A DNA stretch of 64,000 nt from RBG-16-66-20 sp035308765 (GTDB lineage: Bacteria > Pseudomonadota > Gammaproteobacteria > Burkholderiales > SG8-39). Below are positions 7,933 through 15,895 of this stretch, one piece after another. Below the pieces are notes generated by a model. That model was not told where the DNA came from and did not search any database. It saw nothing but the letters and a program-made list of their open reading frames with translations. Every line of letters begins with the position of its first letter. Position 1 is the first letter of the stretch. The stretch spans positions 32,074 through 96,073 of the forward strand of contig DATGGA010000008.1 of assembly GCA_035308765.1 (NCBI GenBank), read 5' to 3'. The position numbers and the translations under genes are program-made.

Positions 7933-9387
7933 ATGGACGAAGACAACAAGCTGATCGACGAGCGCCGGGAGAAGCTCAAGGCGCTGCGCGCGCAGGGCAT
8001 CGCCTTCCCGAATGATTTCCGCAGGAAGGACCTTGCCGCCGACCTGCAGGCGAAATTCGGCGCGAAAACGAAGGAGGGGCTGGAACCCCTTAAGGCCGAG
8101 GCCACGGTCGCCGGCCGCATGGTGCTCAAGCGCGTCATGGGCAAGGCGAGCTTCGCGACCCTCCAGGACCAATCGGGCCGGATTCAGCTCTATATCTCCG
8201 ATGACGTGGCGGGCAAGGAAAGACACCAGGAGTTCAAGCACTGGGATCTGGGCGACATCGTCGGCGCCACGGGGACCCTGTTCAAGACCAAGACCGGGGA
8301 ACTGACCATCCAGGCGGGCAGCCTCAAGCTGCTCGCCAAGTCGCTACGGCCGCTGCCCGAAAAATTCCACGGCATCGCCGACCAGGAGCTCAAGTACCGG
8401 CAGCGCTACGTCGACCTGATCGTCGCCGAGAAGTCGCGCGACGTGTTTCTCAAGCGCACGAAAATCGTCCAGGCGCTGCGCGACATGATGGTCGCCGACG
8501 GCTACATCGAGGTCGAGACGCCGATGATGCAGCCGATTCCGGGCGGCGCCGTGGCGCGGCCGTTCAAGACGCACCACCATGCGCTCGACATGGACATGTA
8601 CCTGCGCGTCGCGCCGGAGCTGTACCTGAAGCGGCTGGTGGTAGGCGGCATGGAGCGCGTGTTCGAGATCAACCGCAACTTCCGCAACGAAGGCATATCG
8701 ACGCGCCACAACCCGGAATTCACGATGATGGAGTGGTACTGCGCCTACGAGGACTGCGAGTACATGATGGCGCACACCGAGAAGCTGGTGCGCCACGCAG
8801 CGCAAGCGGTCTCTTACCAGAGCAGCGCCGTCGATTTCGGCCAACCGTTCGCTCGCCTGCCGATTCCCGAGGCGATTCGCAGGCGGGGCGTCGAGGGAAA
8901 CCTGAGGGACAGGTCTTTTCTCGTCTCCAGATTGAAGACCCTGGGAGTAGAAACCCAAAACAGCCAGGGCTGGGGCGCATTGCAGCTCATGCTGTTCGAG
9001 GCGCTCGCCGAAAAGCACCTGATCCAGCCGACTTTCGTCACCGAATATCCCGCCGAGGTATCGCCGCTCGCGCGCAGGAACGACAAGGACCCGGAAATCG
9101 TCGACCGCTTCGAACTGTTCATCGACGCGAAGGAGATCGCCAACGGTTTTTCCGAGCTCAACGACCCGGAAGACCAGGCCGAACGATTCAAGGAACAAGC
9201 GGCTCGCAAAGAGGCCGGCGACGCCGAGGCGATGTATTACGACGCCGACTACATCCGCGCGCTCGAATACGGCATGCCGCCCGCTGCCGGCGGCGGCCTG
9301 GGCATCGACCGCCTGGCGATGCTGCTCACCGACAGCCCTTCGATCCGCGATGTGATCCTCTTTCCCCACATGCGACCGGAAGGTTGA
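7933..9387 (+). CDS. lysS: lysyl-tRNA synthetase, class II
   Basis: This enzyme charges tRNA-Lys. At 484 residues it is slightly short compared with about 500, mainly at the N-terminus, but all parts are present. The OB-fold anticodon-binding domain covers about 50-150 (KRVMGKASFATLQD). Class II motif 1 is near VEVETPMMQPIPGG, motif 2 is NFRNEGISTRHNPEFTMMEW and motif 3 is GGGLGIDRLAMLL near the C-terminus. The ATG at 7933 lies 2 bp after the peptidase stop, so it is in one operon with prfB and the peptidase. There is no fused KTSC domain; a free KTSC protein is encoded upstream. Confidence 0.96.
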   Translation: MDEDNKLIDERREKLKALRAQGIAFPNDFRRKDLAADLQAKFGAKTKEGLEPLKAEATVAGRMVLKRVMGKASFATLQDQSGRIQLYISDDVAGKERHQEFKHWDLGDIVGATGTLFKTKTGELTIQAGSLKLLAKSLRPLPEKFHGIADQELKYRQRYVDLIVAEKSRDVFLKRTKIVQALRDMMVADGYIEVETPMMQPIPGGAVARPFKTHHHALDMDMYLRVAPELYLKRLVVGGMERVFEINRNFRNEGISTRHNPEFTMMEWYCAYEDCEYMMAHTEKLVRHAAQAVSYQSSAVDFGQPFARLPIPEAIRRRGVEGNLRDRSFLVSRLKTLGVETQNSQGWGALQLMLFEALAEKHLIQPTFVTEYPAEVSPLARRNDKDPEIVDRFELFIDAKEIANGFSELNDPEDQAERFKEQAARKEAGDAEAMYYDADYIRALEYGMPPAAGGGLGIDRLAMLLTDSPSIRDVILFPHMRPEG

Positions 9388-9395
9388 CTGCAGGC

Positions 9396-10262
9396 GTGAC
9401 GCCGGCTCTGCGCGGCATCCTGCTGATGGTGTCGGCCGTCGGCTTTTTCGTCAGCATGGATACCATCGCGAAGTACCTGTCGCAATGGTATCCCGTCCCG
9501 GGCATCGTCTGGGCGCGCTACATCATCAATCTCGGCATGCTGCTCGCCTGGCTGGCGGCGCGCGGCGAGCTCGGGCGCATCCGTACCGCGCGGCCCGGCA
9601 TCCAGCTCGCGCGCGGCATGTTGCTAGCCAGCGCGACCTTCCTCTATTTCACGTCGCTGAGGGTGCTGCCGATCGCGGACGCGGCGGCGATCGGCTTCGT
9701 GCTGCCGCTCTTCGTCGCGGTGCTGGCGGTGCCGATGCTGGGCGAGCGGCTCGACCTGCCGCGCGGCGTCGCGGTGCTGGCCGGGCTCGCGGGCGCGCTG
9801 ATGATCGTGCGCCCGGGCTCCAGCGTCTTCACCTGGTACGCGCTGCTGCCGGTGGCGATGGCGCTCGCCAACGCGCTCTACCAGATCCTCACGCGCAAGG
9901 TCGCGGGCGTCGAGCACCCGCTCACCTCGCTCGTCTGGGGCGCCATCGTCGGCGCGGTGCTGCTGTCGGCCGCGGCGCCGTTCTACTGGGAGGCGCCCGG
10001 CGAGGCCTGGCATTGGGCGCTGCTGCTGGTGATCGGCCTCTGTGCGTCGATCGGGCACTACCTGCTGATCAAGTCCTACGAATACGCCGGCGCGACGCTG
10101 CTCGCCCCCTTCACCTACACCACCATGATCTGGGCGGTGCTGTCGGGATATCTCGTCTTCGGCCAGCTGCCGGACCGCTGGTCGGTCGGCGGCATGGCGG
10201 TGATCGTCGTCTCCGGCATGTTCCTCGCCAGCCGAAACCGCCTCACCGTGCGCAGCACCTAA
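9396..10262 (+). CDS. DMT-superfamily permease (two EamA domains)
   Basis: A 288-residue integral membrane protein with about ten hydrophobic segments and two EamA/RhaT-type repeats. The second begins near residue 150 (WYALLPVAMALANALYQIL). The family exports or imports small metabolites across the inner membrane; the substrate cannot be predicted. There is no ATG at the front. I use GTG 9396, 8 bp after the lysS stop, which gives MTPALRGILLM leading into the first membrane segment. A TTG at 9384 overlapping the lysS stop and an ATG at 9426 are alternatives. Confidence 0.85.
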   Translation: MTPALRGILLMVSAVGFFVSMDTIAKYLSQWYPVPGIVWARYIINLGMLLAWLAARGELGRIRTARPGIQLARGMLLASATFLYFTSLRVLPIADAAAIGFVLPLFVAVLAVPMLGERLDLPRGVAVLAGLAGALMIVRPGSSVFTWYALLPVAMALANALYQILTRKVAGVEHPLTSLVWGAIVGAVLLSAAAPFYWEAPGEAWHWALLLVIGLCASIGHYLLIKSYEYAGATLLAPFTYTTMIWAVLSGYLVFGQLPDRWSVGGMAVIVVSGMFLASRNRLTVRST

Positions 10263-10276
10263 TCTAGAATAGCCGG

Positions 10277-10567
10277 ATGCCAAAAGCCACCTGGAACGGA
10301 GCGGTGCTCGCCGAAAGCGACGCGGCCGAAACGCAGATCGTCGAAGGTAATGTCTACTTCCCGCCCGAAGCGGTGAACAAGGCGTTCTTCGAGGATTCCC
10401 GGACGCACACCGTCTGCCCGTGGAAAGGCACCGCGAGCTACTTCGACATCGTCGTGGACGGGAAAACCAACAAGGACGCGGCCTGGCACTACCCCGAGAC
10501 CAAGGATGCCGCCAAGCACATCAAGGGCTACGTCGCCTTCTGGAAAGGCGTCGAAGTTACCAACTAG
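10277..10567 (+). CDS. DUF427 domain protein
   Basis: A complete 96-residue DUF427 (PF04248) protein. The fold signature is clear: VEGNVYFPPEAVN near 22-34, the HTVCPWKGTASYF stretch near 44-56 and the WHYPET motif near 70. The family is soluble and beta-rich, with no established function. The gene lies 14 bp after the DMT permease stop and is probably the last gene of the prfB-lysS unit. It converges on lepB with 15 bp between stops. Confidence 0.88.
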   Translation: MPKATWNGAVLAESDAAETQIVEGNVYFPPEAVNKAFFEDSRTHTVCPWKGTASYFDIVVDGKTNKDAAWHYPETKDAAKHIKGYVAFWKGVEVTN

Positions 10568-10582
10568 GCCGGCACCGTCGCG

Positions 10583-11236
10583 TCAAAGGCTGTGGAAAAA
10601 CCTGTCCATTCTCGGCAGGTAGTAGCGGTCGTAGTCGATCGAGAGGACAACCGTTTTCGCATCCCCGAGGATCTCCTCGCGCGGAATGAATCCGTGGACC
10701 CTCGAATCGGCGCTGTTGTCCCGGTTGTCGCCCAGCACCAGGTAGCTGTCCTGCGGAACCCTGACGGGACCGAATGAACTGAAACTGCCGTCCCCCGCAG
10801 GCATCAGTTCGATGCGATGCGTCATGCCGTCATAGGACTCGACCTCAAAAATCGCGTCAGCCGTGAAACCGGCGCCGGAATACCGGGCCTCCACGCCGTT
10901 GATCGTCAGGCGGTTGTTTCTCATCTGCACGATATCGCCCGGCAGGCCGATGACGCGCTTCACCAGGCGGGTATCGGCGGCTTTCGAGTCGATCACGACG
11001 ATGTCGCCGCGCGCCGGATCGGCGAACCGGTGCAGAGATATGTGGGTAAACGGGATCCGCAGGTCGTAGGCGAGCCTGTTCACCAATATCCGGTCGCCTT
11101 CAACGATGGTCGGTTTCATCGAACCCGTCGGAACGGTGTTCCAGTCGGCCAGGACGCTGCGAAAGATGAGCATGAGGACGACAAACAGCGCCAATCCCTT
11201 GTATTCGCGCCACAGCCTCGTGAACCTGGTTTGCAT
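10583..11236 (-). CDS. lepB: signal peptidase I
   Basis: Signal peptidase I cleaves signal peptides at the outer face of the inner membrane. This 217-residue form has one N-terminal membrane segment (about 16-31, LALFVVLMLIFRSVLA). The catalytic Ser is in TVPTGSMKPT and the catalytic Lys in RLVKRVIGLPGD; box E is LVLGDNRDNSADSR. It is shorter than the main betaproteobacterial LepB (about 260-300), so it may be an accessory paralogue. I chose ATG 11236 rather than the upstream ATG 11284 because AGGAG lies just upstream and the extension would overlap the thiolase end. It is last in the pha-rimO-bktB series, 22 bp after bktB. Confidence 0.88.
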   Translation of the reverse strand: MQTRFTRLWREYKGLALFVVLMLIFRSVLADWNTVPTGSMKPTIVEGDRILVNRLAYDLRIPFTHISLHRFADPARGDIVVIDSKAADTRLVKRVIGLPGDIVQMRNNRLTINGVEARYSGAGFTADAIFEVESYDGMTHRIELMPAGDGSFSSFGPVRVPQDSYLVLGDNRDNSADSRVHGFIPREEILGDAKTVVLSIDYDRYYLPRMDRFFHSL

Positions 11237-11258
11237 GAACAACTCTCCTGTCTGGACG

Positions 11259-12455
11259 TCAGGCGCGCTCGAAGATCGCCGCAATGCCCTGGCCGCCGCC
11301 GATGCACATGGTGACCAGCGCGTAGCGCTTCTGCGTGCGCTCGAGTTCGTAGAGCGCCTTCACCGTGAGGATCGCGCCGGTGGCGCCGATCGGGTGTCCC
11401 AGCGCCACCGCACCGCCGTTCGGGTTCACTTTTGCCGGATCCAATCCCAGGTCCCTGGTCACCGCCATCGCCTGCGCGGCGAAGGCTTCGTTGGATTCGA
11501 CCACGTCCATGTCCGAAGGTTTCAGCCCCGACTTCTCGAACACGCGTCTCACCGCGGGGATCGGCCCCAGGCCCATGAGGTGCGGTTCGACGCCGGCGTG
11601 CGAATAGGCGACGAGCCGCGCCATTGGCTTGAGGTTTTGTTTTTTAGAATATTCGGAACTACACATTACGATCGCCGCAGCAGCATCATTCAGGCCCGAG
11701 GCGTTGCCGGCGGTGACGGTGCCGTCCTTCTTAAACGCGGGTTTCAGTTTCTGCATGTCCTCGATCTTGACGTCCTTGCGCACATGTTCATCGGTGGTGA
11801 ATTGTTCGACGCCTTTGCGGGTTTTGAGTTCAATCGGGACGATCTGGTCCTTGAAATAGCCTTTGGCGAGCGCGTTCGCCGCGCGCTTGTGCGATTCCAG
11901 CGCGAATTCGTCCTGCTGCTCGCGCGTGAAGCCGAACTTGGCGGCGATGTTCTCCGCGGTGATGCCCATGTGTCCGTGGCCGAAAGGATCGTGCAGCGCG
12001 CCGGTCATCGCATCCAGCACCGCGCCGTCGCCCATGCGCTGGCCCCAGCGGCCGGTGGGCAGGAAATAGGCCGCGCGGCTCATGCTCTCCGCGCCGCCGC
12101 CGACCACCGTGTCGACGTCGCCCAGCAGAATGTGCTGCGCCGCCGAGACGATCGCCTGCAGGCCGGAGCCGCACAGGCGGTTCACCGTGAGACAGGGCGT
12201 GCCGACCGGCAGCCCGGCGTCGATCGCGGCGACGCGCGACATGTACATATCCCTCGCCTCACCGTGGATTACGTTCCCCACAACCACGTGGCCGACGCTC
12301 GCCGGATCGATCCCGGCCCGCGCCACCGCTTCCCTGATGGCGATCGAACCGAGCTTTGTCGGCGGCATGTCCTTGAGCGAACCGCCGTAGCCGCCGATTG
12401 CCGTGCGAGTGCCCGCCACAACCATTACTTCCCGGGTTTTCCCATTCATGCTCAT
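11259..12455 (-). CDS. bktB: BktB-like beta-ketothiolase (acetyl-CoA C-acyltransferase)
   Basis: A thiolase-superfamily enzyme of 398 residues that condenses or cleaves 3-ketoacyl-CoA. It follows the Cupriavidus BktB pattern closely: GGSLKDMPPTKLG near the N-terminus, EARDMYMSRVAA, the nucleophile Cys in TVNRLCGSGLQA, the His in GHPIGATGA and the second Cys in VTMCIGGGQG. BktB accepts longer ketoacyl-CoAs than PhaA, so this gene could feed 3-hydroxyvalerate-type monomers; that part is inference. The ATG at 12455 overlaps the rimO stop as ATGA, and an ATG two codons later (12449) is an alternative. It is separated from the other pha genes by rimO. Confidence 0.85.
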   Translation of the reverse strand: MSMNGKTREVMVVAGTRTAIGGYGGSLKDMPPTKLGSIAIREAVARAGIDPASVGHVVVGNVIHGEARDMYMSRVAAIDAGLPVGTPCLTVNRLCGSGLQAIVSAAQHILLGDVDTVVGGGAESMSRAAYFLPTGRWGQRMGDGAVLDAMTGALHDPFGHGHMGITAENIAAKFGFTREQQDEFALESHKRAANALAKGYFKDQIVPIELKTRKGVEQFTTDEHVRKDVKIEDMQKLKPAFKKDGTVTAGNASGLNDAAAAIVMCSSEYSKKQNLKPMARLVAYSHAGVEPHLMGLGPIPAVRRVFEKSGLKPSDMDVVESNEAFAAQAMAVTRDLGLDPAKVNPNGGAVALGHPIGATGAILTVKALYELERTQKRYALVTMCIGGGQGIAAIFERA

Positions 12456-13750
12456 GCCAGTCTCCCGTGTAGATCGTGCTCGTCGGAGCGCTCGATGCGG
12501 ACGTCGACGAACTGTCCTGTTTTGACTTTAGGTGTTTTTTCAAAATAAACCAACCCATCAATCTCCGGCGCATCGGCGCTGGACCGGCCACTGCCGGGCG
12601 CGTCGACGATTACCTTCTGCTTCGTGCCGACTTTGCCTTTCAGCTTCGCCTTGCTGATCCCGGCCTGCAGCCGCATGAAGCGCTGCTTGCGCTCTTCCCG
12701 CACTTCGGCGGGCACGGGGTCCGGCAGCTCGTTCGCTTTCGCGCCGTCCACCGGCGAATAGGTGAAGCAGCCGACGCGGTCGAGTTGCGCTTCCTTCAGG
12801 AACACGAGGAGATCTTCGAACTCTTCCTCTGTCTCGCCTGGAAAACCGGTGATGAAGGTGCTGCGGATCGTGAGATCCGGGCAGGCCCGGCGCCACTCGC
12901 GGATACGCGCGAGCACTTTCTCCGCGGCCGCCGGGCGTTTCATGAGCTTGAGGATGCGCGGGCTGGCGTGCTGGAACGGGATGTCGAGGTAGGGAAGGAT
13001 CTTCCCGTCGGCCATCAAGGGGATGACGTCGTCCACGCTGGGATACGGATAGACGTAGTGCAGGCGCACCCAGACGCCAAGCTCACCGAGGGATTTGGCC
13101 AGTTGCAGGAAGTTTGTCTTGATTGGCTTTCCCCCGTGAAAGCCAGTTCTATATCTAACGTCAACACCATAAGCACTCGTGTCCTGCGAGATCACCAGCA
13201 GTTCCTTCACGCCCGCGCGCACGAGGCTTTCCGCTTCCTGCATCACCTCGCCTATCGGCCGGGACACCAGGTCGCCGCGCATCGAAGGGATGATGCAGAA
13301 AGTGCAGCGGTGGTTGCAACCCTCGGAAATCTTCAGGTAGGCGTAGTGCTTCGGCGTGAGCTTGATGCCCTGGGGCGGGACGAGATCGGTGAACGGATCA
13401 TGCGGCTTCGGCAGGTGCGCGTGCACCGCGCGCATCACGCCGTCGGTGTCGTGCGGCCCCGTGACAGCCAGGACGGAAGGGTGCGCGTTTTGAACGACGC
13501 CTTCTTTCGCCCCCAGGCAGCCAGTGACGATCACCTTGCCGTTCTCCTGCAGCGCCTCGCCGATCGCGCCCAGCGATTCCTCGACCGCGGCGTCGATGAA
13601 GCCGCAGGTGTTGACGATGACGAGGTCGGCGCCGGCGTAGTCGGGCGCAGTAACGTAACCCTCGGCCCTGAGCTGGGTGAGGATTCGTTCGGAATCTACG
13701 AGCGCCTTGGGGCAGCCTAGGGAGACGAACCCAACCTTCGGTACAGCCAC
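12452..13750 (-). CDS. rimO: ribosomal protein S12 methylthiotransferase RimO
   Basis: RimO is a radical-SAM enzyme that adds a methylthio group to an Asp of ribosomal protein S12. The 432-residue protein has the three N-terminal Cys of the UPF0004 domain (SLGCPKA, NTCGF, TGCLGAKE), the radical-SAM CxxxCxxC in EGCNHRCTFC, and a C-terminal TRAM domain. I start at GTG 13750, which overlaps the phaR TAG by one base and yields MAVPKVGFVSLGCPK, the usual RimO start. The longer open frame upstream is antisense-like filler across phaR and phaB. A translation-apparatus gene inside a PHB operon is notable. Confidence 0.94.
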   Translation of the reverse strand: MAVPKVGFVSLGCPKALVDSERILTQLRAEGYVTAPDYAGADLVIVNTCGFIDAAVEESLGAIGEALQENGKVIVTGCLGAKEGVVQNAHPSVLAVTGPHDTDGVMRAVHAHLPKPHDPFTDLVPPQGIKLTPKHYAYLKISEGCNHRCTFCIIPSMRGDLVSRPIGEVMQEAESLVRAGVKELLVISQDTSAYGVDVRYRTGFHGGKPIKTNFLQLAKSLGELGVWVRLHYVYPYPSVDDVIPLMADGKILPYLDIPFQHASPRILKLMKRPAAAEKVLARIREWRRACPDLTIRSTFITGFPGETEEEFEDLLVFLKEAQLDRVGCFTYSPVDGAKANELPDPVPAEVREERKQRFMRLQAGISKAKLKGKVGTKQKVIVDAPGSGRSSADAPEIDGLVYFEKTPKVKTGQFVDVRIERSDEHDLHGRLA

Positions 13751-14340
13751 TACTTGTTCGGCTCGTTCTTGTTCGGCGGAGTCGGGAAGCCGGGGAACTG
13801 GAAGCCGGAGAACACGTTGCGCGCCTGGTTCTGCATCTGGTCCTGGAATTGCGCGAACATCTTCTGGCTCTGCTCCATGTAGGCCTGCATCAGGGTCTGC
13901 ATCGCCGGCCCCTGCAGGTTCATGAACTGGCCCCAGAGCTCGTTCGGCGTGCGCGAATTGTCGCCGTAGAGCTTCTGCGACTGCTCCTGCAGCGCCTTCT
14001 GCATCTGCTGGAAGCCTTCCAGGTTCTTTTCCAGGTAGGTGCCCATGAAGCCCTGCATCGCGCTGCCGTAGGAGCGGATCATCTGCGACAGCAGATCGGA
14101 GGAGAACATCGGCATGCCGCCCGATTCCTCGTCGAGGATGATCTGCAGCAGGATCTGGCGCGACAGGTCCTCGCTCGACTTGGCGTCGACCACCTGGAAC
14201 TCCTCGTTCTTCAGCACCATCTGCTTCACGTCCGCGAGCGTGATGTAGCTCGAGGTCTTGGTGTCGTAGAGCCGGCGGTTCGGGTACTTCTTGATCAGCC
14301 GTACCGGGTGTTCCACGTTTTCCTCGGGATTCGCAGCCAT
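13750..14340 (-). CDS. phaR: polyhydroxyalkanoate synthesis repressor PhaR
   Basis: PhaR binds DNA and PHB granules and represses phasin and its own genes until granules form. The N-terminal DNA-binding PHB/PHA accumulation-regulator domain is at about 10-75, with RLIKKYPNRRLYDTKTSSYI and LADVKQMV. Repeated helices follow (about 95-170) rich in Met, Gln and Phe (MQKALQEQSQ, FAQFQDQMQ), which suit granule binding. The tail is Pro-, Asn- and Lys-rich. At 196 residues it is the usual size. The gene is 12 bp downstream of phaB1 and its stop overlaps the rimO start. Confidence 0.94.
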   Translation of the reverse strand: MAANPEENVEHPVRLIKKYPNRRLYDTKTSSYITLADVKQMVLKNEEFQVVDAKSSEDLSRQILLQIILDEESGGMPMFSSDLLSQMIRSYGSAMQGFMGTYLEKNLEGFQQMQKALQEQSQKLYGDNSRTPNELWGQFMNLQGPAMQTLMQAYMEQSQKMFAQFQDQMQNQARNVFSGFQFPGFPTPPNKNEPNK

Positions 14341-14352
14341 TCGGTCCGCTCC

Positions 14353-15096
14353 TTAGTACATGTGCTGGCCGCCGTTGATCGAGATGTTGGCCCCGGTCAC
14401 GTAGGCGGCTTCTTCCGAGCACAGATAGATGATCAATCCGGCAATCTCCTCGGGCTTGCCGAGGCGCCCCACCGGGATCTGCGGCAGGATCTTGGAATCG
14501 AGAATCTCCTTCGGGATCGCGGTCACCATCTTGGTGCCGATGTAGCCCGGCGATATCGTGTTCACGGTGACGCCCTTTTTCGCCACTTCCAGCGCCAGCG
14601 CCTTGGTGAAGCCGTGGATGCCCGCCTTCGCCGCCGAATAGTTGGTCTGCCCGAAGGCGCCCTTCTGCCCGTTCACCGACGAGACATTGATGACCCGGCC
14701 CCAGTTCCGTTCCACCATCCCGTCCATCACTTGCTTGGTCATGTTGAAGCAGGAGTCGAGGTTGGTGCGCATCACCGCGTCCCAGTCGCTCTTGGTCATT
14801 TTCTTGAACGTCATGTCGCGGGTGATGCCTGCGTTGTTCACCAGGATGTCGATGTTGCCGCATTCTCTCTGGATCTGGGCGCACTTTGCCGCGCTGTCCT
14901 CGTACGAAATCACGTCCACCGGGTAGGCCGAGAAGCTGTAGCCCTTGCCCTTCATCTCATCGAGCCACGACTTGTACTTGGTGTTCGAGGGCGAATAGGT
15001 CACCACCACCTTGTAGCCCGCGTCCGCCATCTTGGTAGTGATGGACTCGCCCAGGCCGCCCATGCCTCCCGTCACGACCGCAACTTTCTGCACCAT
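14353..15096 (-). CDS. phaB: acetoacetyl-CoA reductase (phaB1)
   Basis: This short-chain dehydrogenase reduces acetoacetyl-CoA to (R)-3-hydroxybutyryl-CoA with NADPH, the second step of PHB synthesis. The 247-residue length matches the family. The glycine-rich loop GGMGGLGES (about 10-18), NNAG, the catalytic Ser in NVSSVNGQKG and YSAAK with Tyr and Lys are all present. It ends NGGQHMY, the expected PhaB-type C-terminus. It follows the interrupted paralogue phaB2 by 31 bp and is intact, so the pathway does not depend on phaB2. Confidence 0.93.
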   Translation of the reverse strand: MVQKVAVVTGGMGGLGESITTKMADAGYKVVVTYSPSNTKYKSWLDEMKGKGYSFSAYPVDVISYEDSAAKCAQIQRECGNIDILVNNAGITRDMTFKKMTKSDWDAVMRTNLDSCFNMTKQVMDGMVERNWGRVINVSSVNGQKGAFGQTNYSAAKAGIHGFTKALALEVAKKGVTVNTISPGYIGTKMVTAIPKEILDSKILPQIPVGRLGKPEEIAGLIIYLCSEEAAYVTGANISINGGQHMY

Positions 15097-15127
15097 CTTT
15101 TCCCCTTCAAGGTTCGCAGCCAGTCTA

Positions 15128-15895
15128 CTACATCATGTGCATGCCGCCGTTGACGGAAATGTTGGCGCCAGTGATGTAGCCCGCTTCTTCCGAAGCAAGG
15201 AACGCGACCACCGCGGCGACCTCTTCCGGCCTGGCAAGACGTCCCATCGGGATCGAAGCGATGATCTACTCCCGGACCTCGGCGCGGATCGCCCGCACCA
15301 GGTCGGTCTCGACGTAGCCGGGCGAAACGGTATTCACGGTGATGCCTTTCTTCACCACTTCCTGCGCCAGCGCCTTGGAAAAACCTGCCATGCCGGCCTT
15401 GGCGGCCGAGTAGTTGGTCTGGCCGAACTGGCCCTTGATCGCATTGACCGAGGAAATATTGATGATGCGTCCCCAGCCGCGCTCGGCCATGCCGTCCACC
15501 ACCTGGCGCGTGACGTTGAAGACGCTGTTCAGGTTGGTGTTGATGACCTCTATCCATTCGCGCTCGGTCATGCGCTTGAAAATGGAGTCGCGCGTGATGC
15601 CCGCGTTGTTGACCAGAATGTCGACATTGCCCACCACCGAGCGCACGTTGTAGAACATGCTGGCGCAGCTCTCGAAATCGGCGACATCGCCTTCGGCTGC
15701 GTGCACGCGCAGGCCGTCCCCGCGCATCGCGCCCAGCCACTCGTCCTTGCGTTCGTAGCCGGGCAGGCATCCGGCGACGACGGTGTGCCCGGCGAGCGCG
15801 AGGCGCCGGCAGATCGCGCTGCCGATGCCGCCCATGCCGCCGGTGACGAACACCACGCGCTTCGGCAGCGCCTCGGTTTTCAGTACAGCGCTCAT
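15128..15895 (-). pseudogene. phaB: second acetoacetyl-CoA reductase gene (phaB2), interrupted by an in-frame amber codon
   Basis: The start at 15895 overlaps the phaA stop as ATGA. The frame encodes a PhaB-like reductase (GGMGGIGSA, NNAGITRD, NISSVNAIKGQ, YSAAKAG) until a TAG at 15266-15268. The same frame then continues perfectly: IIASIPMGRLARPEEVA through NGGMHMM to TAG at 15128-15130. The amber therefore interrupts an otherwise intact 255-codon gene, without frameshift, at a position where PhaB homologues usually have Lys. One base separates TAG from AAG, CAG or GAG. Loss of the last 45 residues would remove the end of the fold and the tetramer contact region. It could be a recent pseudogene, a sequencing or consensus error, or suppressor readthrough. 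The rest shows no decay. Confidence 0.85.

Noticed and set aside
12452..14884. 810-codon frame suggesting a fusion protein ending in RimO
   Set aside because: The first 378 codons are an out-of-frame reading of phaB and phaR. RimO has a proper GTG start at 13750 overlapping the phaR stop.
15072..15770. Alternative minus-strand frame over phaB2, as evidence for a frameshift
   Set aside because: The true frame resumes in phase after the TAG, so the defect is a stop codon, not a frameshift.
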